Below are positions 15,782-24,800 of a stretch of 64,000 nt of DNA, piece after piece (position 1 is the stretch's first letter; the number at the start of each line of letters is the position of its first letter). Source of the stretch: Flavobacterium kingsejongi (GTDB lineage: Bacteria; Bacteroidota; Bacteroidia; Flavobacteriales; Flavobacteriaceae); contig NZ_CP020919.1 in the NCBI RefSeq assembly GCF_003076475.1, forward strand, positions 3,658,001-3,722,000. Reading direction: 5' to 3'. Both the position numbers and the translations under genes were made by a program. A model generated the notes under the pieces. That model was not told where the DNA came from and made no database searches. It saw only the letters and a list, made by a program, of their open reading frames with translations.

Positions 15782-16108
15782 CTATTCCTCGTCGTCGTCG
15801 TCGTTATCATCCATTTCTAACAGATCCTGCTCTAAAAGATGTTCTTCAATAATCAGAAAGTCCCAGGCTTCTTTTAGAATGGTTTCTTTTTGTGTATCTT
15901 CAAGATCATTACCATCCAGCCAATGAATTTCTTCGATACTATCAAAAAACTCTTTGAAGTTAGCCTCGAGGACATCTTCCAGTTCATAACGTATCAGGAC
16001 ACGTGGCGTGCTTAACTTTATTATGGATTGTTGCCCAGGATAAAACTGTGCATTTTCTCCCCACCAGTAGTCTTTGTATTCTTCCTTATATTCTTCTTTT
16101 CTGCTCAT
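15782..16108 (-). CDS. Acidic hypothetical protein
   Basis: A 108-aa protein not assigned to a family. It is strongly charged at both ends: MSRKEEYKEEYKDYWWGENA at the start, EMDDNDDDDEE at the end. In between are a beta-like PRVLIRYELEDVLEANFKEFF and IEEIHWLDGNDL. The start at 16108 is chosen over an ATG at 16135 because TACTTTTG, a good -7 box, occupies 16140-16133 on this strand and would overlap the upstream ATG. Its own terminator follows. Probably a conserved flavobacterial cytosolic protein; function unknown. Confidence 0.65.
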   Translation of the reverse strand: MSRKEEYKEEYKDYWWGENAQFYPGQQSIIKLSTPRVLIRYELEDVLEANFKEFFDSIEEIHWLDGNDLEDTQKETILKEAWDFLIIEEHLLEQDLLEMDDNDDDDEE

Positions 16109-16271
16109 GGCAATATTTTTTAGTGTAGGATTCAAAAGTAAGGAAAAAGTTTTTTCTATTCGACTTAAAAAAACTTAAATAACCAAGCAAATATTACCTG
16201 CATCCCTTAGATAGGGCTACAACATTTTACTGCTAATAATCAATATTATTGATCGCTTTAAGCACTTTAAA

Positions 16272-16502
16272 TTAGATATCGTCTTCCCTCTTAAAGATAA
16301 GTTCCCTAAAAGTCAAATCTGAATACGATTGCTTATTGGTCAATAATTTGGTTACTTCCAATATTCCAATTGGAATCATAAGGGATACAAATCCTAAAAG
16401 AAGCAGATGGACTTCTTTACCGGAATCAAATACTTCCTCAATAATAACAAGTACTATTATTATCAATAAGAACAAGTATTTTACGAAATTAAGTGTTTTC
16501 AT
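16272..16502 (-). CDS. Small two-helix membrane protein, hypothetical
   Basis: 76 aa with two hydrophobic helices (YLFLLIIIVLVIIEEVF and HLLLLGFVSLMIPIGILEV) followed by a polar tail ending LIFKREDDI. No family recognised. The acidic hypothetical gene lies downstream on the same strand, 163 bp away. Confidence 0.5.
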   Translation of the reverse strand: MKTLNFVKYLFLLIIIVLVIIEEVFDSGKEVHLLLLGFVSLMIPIGILEVTKLLTNKQSYSDLTFRELIFKREDDI

Positions 16503-16598
16503 AAGTAGGGTGTGATTAACAAATCTACATTTTTTTCTGAGATAACAATAACATATTATAGGTGTTTTACTGCAGTGTATGAATAAAAACCAAAAAAA

Positions 16599-17003
16599 AT
16601 GAAGATTTTAAAAACTATAACGTTTGCAGTTTCGTACATACTTTTTCAATGGCTCTTTTTTTCAGTGCATTTTTATTTTAGAACGTTTAATCTAAAACGG
16701 ATTACTATGCTAAACTACTACAAAAAACACCTGAATTACAATTACTCTTGGGATCCTTTAAAGAAGGAAGCTACAGTTGGAAGATCACATCCGAATCCTT
16801 TACTGGATAGCGATGATGGTTATATGGTAGTATCATTTATCAATTCCTATATGCATTCCCGAAATTATCACGCATTGAGTACTTTTCAGGCTATTGAAGA
16901 ATGCCTGAAAAGCCGGATTCCTTATTATATCAGAAATCCGGTGTTGGTATCAGAATGGCTTGACCTCTATTTTCATCCTGAATATATAATTGGTTTTCTC
17001 TGA
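16599..17003 (+). CDS. Hypothetical protein
   Basis: 134 aa if started at MKILKTITFAVSYILFQWLF, which would give an N-terminal membrane helix. An internal ATG (16707, MLNYYKKHLNYNYSWDP) would give a 98-aa soluble protein. The second part looks like a genuine globular sequence (DDGYMVVSFINSYMHSRNYH, IPYYIRNPVLVSEWLDLYFH). No family recognised. It converges with the repressor-like gene, 15 bp away. Confidence 0.5.
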   Translation: MKILKTITFAVSYILFQWLFFSVHFYFRTFNLKRITMLNYYKKHLNYNYSWDPLKKEATVGRSHPNPLLDSDDGYMVVSFINSYMHSRNYHALSTFQAIEECLKSRIPYYIRNPVLVSEWLDLYFHPEYIIGFL

Positions 17004-17018
17004 ACTCCCAATTATAGT

Positions 17019-17759
17019 TTACAGGTAATTTTTTTCAGAATTTTTAATTTTCTGAACGAAGCTTTCCAGGGTATTGATTTTATTATTAAAGTATTTCAGA
17101 TTACTCGTATTGTTAATATCGCAGGACATTACAGACTTTACTTTCCAAAGTTCATCTATATCAGCCAGATCAAATAACAATGTCCTTGCATGCGGATTAT
17201 TATCATTTATAAGCTGAATCGACTGATCCGATTCCGAAATCATTTTAACCCTGTTCACAAACATCCCTTTTTTACGGCTAATGATAATATAAATTTTATC
17301 ATCCTGTAGGTTAGCAATATTTGCTTCTTCGCATATCGCAAAAGAATTTTCTTCCAATGTAGGAAACATATTATTGCTCATGATCTGAAATGCCCGGGTC
17401 GCATCCGATTTTACAAATGGAAAGTTATACCGTGGCAGGTTGTCCAATAGCCCTTTATCCGTTCCTAATATGTATTGAAAAAGAATTTCTTTGGAAACCA
17501 ATACCGTTTCTGTAGAATGTGCACTGTCCATTTCTTTATAAAACTTTTTTCCTAACAAAAGATAGTTCAGATCAATCTCATAAAGTTCACAAATCGCGAT
17601 TATGGAGTTAAAATCAACGCTGTTCCTTTTTTTCCAGGTAGATATTGTGTTAGGCTTTATAGTAAGGAACTGTGACAGTTCAATATCGGTCTTTATTTTA
17701 AGCGACTTCTTTAATCTTGTAATAATAAGATTCGCATTTAGAGAATTATTTACTTGCAT
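17019..17759 (-). CDS. CI/LexA-type HTH regulator with degenerate S24 domain
   Basis: 246 aa. An XRE/Bet-type HTH at residues 8-70 (RLKKSLKIKTDIELSQFL, PNTISTWKKRNSVDFNSII) is followed by a LexA-fold half. In that half the position of the catalytic Ser, normally G-D-S-M-x-P, reads SNNMFPT, and the catalytic Lys region, normally VKR, reads FVNRV. Both dyad residues are therefore Asn and self-cleavage is unlikely. LQDDKIYIIISRKKG and LINDNNPHA complete the fold. It is divergent from the T9SS adhesin operon with a 419-bp shared upstream region, so it may regulate that operon (inference). Confidence 0.78.
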   Translation of the reverse strand: MQVNNSLNANLIITRLKKSLKIKTDIELSQFLTIKPNTISTWKKRNSVDFNSIIAICELYEIDLNYLLLGKKFYKEMDSAHSTETVLVSKEILFQYILGTDKGLLDNLPRYNFPFVKSDATRAFQIMSNNMFPTLEENSFAICEEANIANLQDDKIYIIISRKKGMFVNRVKMISESDQSIQLINDNNPHARTLLFDLADIDELWKVKSVMSCDINNTSNLKYFNNKINTLESFVQKIKNSEKNYL

Positions 17760-18178
17760 GTTCGCAAAATGTATTATATTTTTATCCTGAAATAAAAAAA
17801 GTTAATTATTAGCTCTATATTAATCAACATTAAGTAGGTTATGGAGGGGGCAAAATGACAAAACGTGAACTACTTAGGCATTAAATAATTCATCTGAATA
17901 TATTTTAAACTATGTAATTTTTATTTTGGGTTTATAAAATATTACACTCTGAATAATAACATACTAACTAATAGATAAATCTTAATAATCTAAAAATAGT
18001 ATAGCAAATATATTTTATTTTTTTTAAAAATTTAAAAAAAACGCCTAAACAAACATTAAACTTCTCTTAATTAATTTAACCAGTTTTAATCTACAAATAT
18101 AAAAGTAAAAAAACCTAAAATCGCCATAATGACCTACCAAAATATTAAAAAACAGAACTTTACCAAAAAATAAAGCGT
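17760..18178. other. Divergent upstream region of regulator and adhesin operon
   Basis: 419 bp, extremely AT-rich near the adhesin start, probably a long untranslated leader. No clear TAnnTTTG box, palindrome or terminator was found. A nine-codon ATG frame at 17855 is preceded by GGAGGGGG, an unusually strong Shine-Dalgarno match for this phylum, but nothing else supports it as a gene. Confidence 0.3.
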
Positions 18179-18880
18179 ATGAAATTAAACTTTACCCCTA
18201 AAAAAATTTGTAAGATTACGTTCTTTTTGTTATCATTTATGTTAATTTTGAATAACGAAGAAGCAAAAGCACAATCTGTCAAAGTATATCCTACTGTGAT
18301 ATCCGGGCAAGCCCAAGTGACTGCCCCAAATAACGCCACTGATGGTAACCTTACTACCAGTGCAACGCTTACTGCAAACTCAGGCGTCTTAGGTGTTGGA
18401 GCAACAACTGGTTATATTGAATTGGAATACCCAACCACACTTCCGGCAAACACTACTTCTTACATTAAAATCACAACCCAGGAAAACCTACTGTCCCCGC
18501 TACTTGGTGGCTCTTTAGGCAATTTATTATCCACTGTCCTCGGTACCGTATTAATTGGTAATCAGGAATTTAGCGTAGAAGCAAAAAATGGTACAACTAC
18601 GGTTCAGCTTAACGAAAGCTCTAACAATGGTTTTTCTACTGTACGATCCCGGATTTTGGTCAATGCCAATAATGAATATTTTATTGCCATCACCCCTTCC
18701 CTTCCCTACAATCGCATCAGGGTTACCAACCGCTATCTGGCACTATTGGGACTTGCACAGGACAGGACACTCCAGGTGTATGATGCCTATTATATCTCTG
18801 GCAGTAGCGGGAATGATTGTGGTATTGCTTCGGCTACCGCATTTGATGGTAGCGGCCTTACCTGGATCTCATCAATGTAG
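18179..18880 (+). CDS. T9SS adhesin, N-terminal portion cut off by a frameshift
   Basis: Starts MKLNFTPKKICKITFFLLSFMLILNNEEAKAQ (signal peptide), then one complete copy of a ~190-residue beta-rich module (SVKVYPTVISGQAQVT...ATDGNLTTSATLTANSGVLGVGA...DRTLQVYDAYYISGSSG). The frame closes at TAG 18878, but the continuation LDLINVGGAGVLNPGNAIDSD is open one frame over from 18862, and the two parts are clearly one protein. Loss of one base around 18859-18862 (TTACCTGG; ACCCTGG would restore the frame) explains it. Either the locus is a pseudogene or phase-off variant, or this is a sequencing error. Confidence 0.8.
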   Translation: MKLNFTPKKICKITFFLLSFMLILNNEEAKAQSVKVYPTVISGQAQVTAPNNATDGNLTTSATLTANSGVLGVGATTGYIELEYPTTLPANTTSYIKITTQENLLSPLLGGSLGNLLSTVLGTVLIGNQEFSVEAKNGTTTVQLNESSNNGFSTVRSRILVNANNEYFIAITPSLPYNRIRVTNRYLALLGLAQDRTLQVYDAYYISGSSGNDCGIASATAFDGSGLTWISSM

Positions 18881-21800
18881 GAGGTGCCGGTGTACTTAAT
18901 CCTGGGAATGCCATTGACAGTGACCTTACAAATTTCTCCCGCTTAAATTTTGGTATTATCGCTGTTAATGCCACAGTACAGCAAACAGTTTATTTTGACC
19001 AGCCTTCTCAAACGGGCGATATTTTTAACATTCGTCTAAAAGTAGATCCTTCATTGCTCGCTTTAGGCGTAGCGAATAATATCGATATTGTATCTGTTAC
19101 TGAAACTGGAGAACAGGTCGTCAGCCTTAACTCTTTGCTCAATGTTGACCTTTTAGGGTTACTACAGGGTGGACAGGAAGCCGTCATCCCATTTATTCCC
19201 TCTTCCCCCACCAGCCGTATCCGGGTGAGTTACCGCTCTTTACTCAACATAAACCTCACCCAAAGACTGGATTTGTATGGAATCACGCGTACTCCCGGAG
19301 CCCCGGTTATCAATCCAGCTTCCCTGAATCCCGTAGTTTGTAGTGGACAAAGCGCGAGTATTATTGCAGCTACAAACAGTACTTCCCAGTTACGCTGGTA
19401 CACTACACCAACAGGTGGCAGTGCGATTGGGCTGCCATTAGGCTCTGGTGCTACTTTTATAACTCCTGCCTTAACACAAACCACTACTTATTATGTTAGT
19501 GCTACAACAATAGGATGTACATTAGAATCACCACGGGTTCCGGTTACTGTTACCGTCATTACGCTACCAGTAGCTTCTGACATCACTATTCCTGCCACTG
19601 TAGCTGCCTGTAATGGAGAAGTTACTTTAGTCCCTCAAACATCACTACAAAACCCTACATTCCATTATTATACAGATCAACTCAAAACTACAGAAATCCT
19701 CACGGGCTATCCCGGAAATCCAGGTATTACTTATGTCAAAGATGCTACTACCGGTACACTTGCTATAAGCGGATTAACTGCTGTTAATACGCCGCAAACC
19801 TATTATGTCGCCGTGAGTACAAATGGAAGCTGTGAAAATGCCACTAACACACTTGCTCCGGTGACTGTCAATTATTTGGCTCCGGTAGCGCTTACTGTCA
19901 ATGCGAATTTAGCAGCCTGTGGATCAGCAGATCTTGCCAGTGCTATTCTCAGTCTGGATACCAGTGGCACGACAATCTATACCTTTTATAATGCCTCTAA
20001 TGTGTTGATACCAACACAGGATGTCACAACGATTACGACCAGCGGAACGTATTACATCCAGGCATCGAATGCCTCCGGAATATGTTCCTCACAGCGTCTT
20101 GCGGTTGCCGTAACTGTAAATCCATTACCTACGCTAACCGTTCCTACCAATTCATTTGTAACCAATGTGGGCAGTACGGTGACAATAGCTGCCACCTCTA
20201 ACGGAACGCTGGCCTTTTACAATTCTTCAGGAGCTCTTGTAGGATCCAATACGGTCGGTCCGTTCCCCACAGCAGGAATTTATACTTACACTATCATTGC
20301 AACACTTGGGACCTGTACTGTTACTGAAAATGTCACGGTAACAGTGGTCGATCCAACAAGCTGTTTTCCACTCAGCAAACGCAACTTTGCCACTACACAA
20401 ACTGATGGTACTATCATTACAGGTGGTGTTATGAATGGTGGAAATGCGGTGGATCAAAACATGCAAACGTATTCTACAGTAACTACCGGAGTAGGACTGT
20501 TGGGAATTGGAACTACATGGCAAACACTGCAATGGCCACAAACGATACCGGCAGGAACACCTGTTACTATTAAATTAGGTTCTGAATATAGCCTTTTGAC
20601 ATTATTAGGAGGGTATTCAGTAGTTGGAACTAAAAGAAATGGATCGGGAACTCCGGTTGAAATTGGCCCGATTCAGTCTATTTCAGGATCATTACTCAAT
20701 TTACTACCGGGCCAAAACAGCTTTGAAGTCACTTTTGTTCCTTCCAATAATACAGGCCCTAAAGCTTATGATGGAGTACGTATCGTTATTGGTTCTGTAT
20801 TAAGCGTTGCCCAAAGCGTAAAAGTATATGATGCCTATTATACCGAAGTAGCAACTTCTATTGCCTGCCAGAACGACATTGATGATGTGTTATCGGGAGT
20901 CGTTGATTTAGGTGTCGGTGCTGCTACTGCTACCGTAAATGTATTTGATCCTTTTAACGCAATAGATGGAAATACTGCTACTTTCGCAAAAATGACCTGT
21001 GGTGTAGGTGTATTGGCTGCCGCTCAAATGGATTTCTCTTTCGCTACCCCTTCGGTGCCAAATGATGTTGTTAAAATTATTGTCTCTAAAAATGCCACGC
21101 TATTAAGCCTCGGTTTACTAAGTGGATTTACGATTCAGAAATTTTTAGGCGATACTCCTGTGGGTGCCCCGATAGACAATTCCAGCAATTTGCTTACACT
21201 ATCTTTATTAGGTGGCGGAGCGCAGGCACAACTCCTGGTTAATTCAGGCACTGCACCGTTTGATCGAATCAGAATCCGGATTGGTGGTGTCGCAGCCGTA
21301 TTAAATGAACTTAACGTACACGAAGTCAGTCGTGCTGCGATCATAAAAATTAATAATAATTCTGATACTATCAATGCCTGTATCAATGAAGTTGTAACGT
21401 TGGCCGCTCCCGCAGACAATTGTACGACCTATGTTTGGTATGATGCAGAAACAGCCGGAAATATACTTTCTACAGGAGCTTCTTTTACTATCCCAGCCAG
21501 TTATGCTGCAGGAACCTACACTTTTTATATCCAGCCGGTACGGTATGGTTGCCAAAGTTTCTCCCGCACTCCTGTTAAAGTAATTGTGGGTGCGAATGCT
21601 CCTGCAAATGCGATTAGCACTATTACTATAAACGGTGCGACTGCTACTCAAATTTGTGCCCCAACAGGTGCCGTAGCATTAGCAGTACAATTGGCCACTA
21701 CTCCTGTGCTTACTGCGCCAATTTTTGAATGGTATAGCTATGATGGTACTATCATGACACTTGTTCCTGGCCAAACAGCAGCAACATTACCCTTAACAGG

Positions 21801-24800
21801 ATTGATTCCCGGCACTTATACCTATTATGTTGGGGTTCGTTCCAATGAATACTGCCCTACCGCAGCGGAAGACAGAAAACCAGTAACCTTTACTTTACTT
21901 CCTTTTTCTATTGCTTCAGATATTACGATTGATCCAGTGGCAATATGCCTGAATAATGATGCTGCACTTACGCCAAACAGTACATTAGTCGATCCCGTCT
22001 ATACCTATTACCTCAGCAATGATAGCACTCAGCCTATAACCAGTGGACAAACGATTAATAATGCGCTTTATACGATAACTGATGGGACATTATCCATTTC
22101 AGGACTCTCTGCAACTAATAGCCCCTATACTTTATATATCGCTGTTGCAAGTACGACTACCTGTACCAATCTGGATGGGACTTTAAAAGCCGTAACCATA
22201 ACGGTAAATAATACGGCAACACCTACAACCAATAACACGACACAACAATTCTGTGCCACTACCTTACCAACGGTGGCTAACATCCAGGTGAATGAAACCG
22301 GAGTAGTATTTTACGACGCAGCAACTGGTGGAGCTGTTGTAACGCCAACGACTGCCTTAGTCAACGGCACAATCTATTATGCATCGCTGACGGATCCAAC
22401 CACAAACTGTGAAAGTAGCATAAGATTAGCGGTTACAGTCAATGTAAACGATGCCGCAACGCCATCCACTAACAATGCTACACAACAATTCTGTGCGAGC
22501 ACTTTACCAACGGTAGCCAACATCCAGGTAAATGAAACAGGAGTGGTATTCTACGATGCAGCAACTGGTGGAAACATCATAACACCAACGACTGCCTTAG
22601 TGAATGGAACGATCTATTATGCTTCCCTTACCGACCCAACCACAAACTGTGAAAGCAGCGTAAGATTAGCAGTTACCGTGAATGTAAACGATGCCGCAAC
22701 ACCTACAACCAATAACGCGACACAACAATTCTGTGCCAGTACGTTACCAACAGTGGCTAACATCCAGGTAAATGAAGCCGGAGTAGTATTTTACGACGCA
22801 GCAACTGGTGGTAATATTGTAGCACCAACGTCTGCCTTAGTGAATGGAATGATCTATTATGCTTCACTTACCGACCCAACCACAAACTGTGAAAGCAGCA
22901 TAAGATTAGCAGTTACCGTGAATGTAAACGATGCCGCAACACCAACCACTAACAATGCGACACAACAATTCTGTGCCAGTACCTTACCAACAGTGGCTAA
23001 CATCCAGGTGAATGAAGCCGGAGTAGTATTTTACGACGCAGCAACCGCTGGAAATATCATAGCGCCAACGACTGCTTTAGTGAATGGAACGATCTATTAT
23101 GCTTCCCTTACCGACCCAACCACAAACTGTGAAAGCAGCGTAAGATTAGCGGTTACTGTGAATGTAAACGATGCCGCAACGCCTACAACCAATAACGCGA
23201 CACAACAATTCTGTGCCAGTACCTTACCAACAGTGGCTAACATCCAGGTGAATGAAGCCGGAGTAGTATTTTACGACGCAGCAACCGCTGGAAATATCAT
23301 AGCACCAACGACTGCTTTAGTGAATGGAACGATCTATTATGCTTCACTGACCGATCCAACCACAAACTGTGAAAGCAGCGTAAGATTAGCCATTACAGTA
23401 AATGTAAATGACGCCGCAACACCTACAACTAATAACGCGACACAACAATTCTGTGCCAGTACGTTACCAACAGTGGCTAACATCCAGGTAAATGAAGCCG
23501 GAGTCGTATTTTATGATGCGGCAACTGGAGGAAACATCGTAACGCCAACGACTGCCTTAGTGAACGGAACAACCTATTACGCCTCAGTGATTAATACAGA
23601 AACAAACTGTGAAAGCAGCGTAAGATTAGCCATTACAGTAAATGTAAATGACGCCGCAACACCTACAACCAATAACGCGACACAACAATTCTGTGCCAGT
23701 ACGTTACCAACGGTAGCTAACATCCAGGTGAATGAAACAGGAGTCGTATTTTACGACGCAGCAACTGGTGGTAATATTGTAGCGCCAACGTCTGCCTTAG
23801 TGAATGGAACGATCTATTATGCTTCACTAACCAATTCAGAGACAAACTGCGAAAGTAGCGTAAGATTAGCGATTACTGTGAATGTAAACGATGCCGCAAC
23901 ACCTACAACCAATAACGCGACACAACAATTCTGTGCCAGTACCTTACCAACGGTGGCTAACATCCAGGTAAATGAAACCGGAGTCGTATTCTACGATGCA
24001 GCAACTGGTGGAAACATCATAGCACCAACGACTGCCTTAGTCAATGGAACGATCTATTATGCTTCATTGACCAATACGGAAACAAATTGCGAAAGTAGCG
24101 TGAGATTAGCGGTTACTGTCAATGTAAACGATGCGGCAACACCTACAACCAATAACGCTACACAACAATTCTGTGCCAATACCTTACCAACGGTGGCTAA
24201 CATCCAGGTAAATGAAACCGGAGTCGTATTTTATGATGCGGCAACTGGAGGAAACATCGTAACGCCAACGACTGCCTTAGTGAACGGAACAACCTATTAC
24301 GCCTCAGTGATTAATACAGAAACAAATTGTCAAAGTAGTGTGAGATTAGCAGTTACCGTGAATGTAAACGATGCCGCAACACCTACAACCAATAACGCTA
24401 CACAACAATTCTGTGCCAGTACGTTACCAACGGTAGCTAACATTCAGGTGAATGAAACCGGAGTAATATTTTATGATGCGGCAACTGGTGGTAATATCAT
24501 AGCATCAACCACTGCATTAGTTAACGGAAACATCTACTATGCTTCACTAACCAATACAGAAACAAATTGTCAAAGTAGTGTGAGATTAGCGGTTACAGTC
24601 AATGTAAATGATGCCGCAACGCCTACAACTAATAACGCGACACAACAATTCTGTGCCAGTACCTTACCAACGGTGGCTAACATCCAGGTAAATGAAACCG
24701 GAGTCGTATTCTACGATGCGGCAACTGGAGGAAACATCGTAACGCCAACCACTGCATTAGTCAATGGAACGATTTACTATGCTTCATTAACCGACCCAAC

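Noticed and set aside
17855..17884. Nine-codon frame with strong GGAGG upstream as a leader peptide
   Set aside because: No biased codons, no terminator or downstream pairing; 300 bp away from the adhesin start.
19230..21651. Several antisense frames of 80-116 codons inside the adhesin gene
   Set aside because: They mirror the biased codon use of the adhesin and have no own start context or recognisable motifs.
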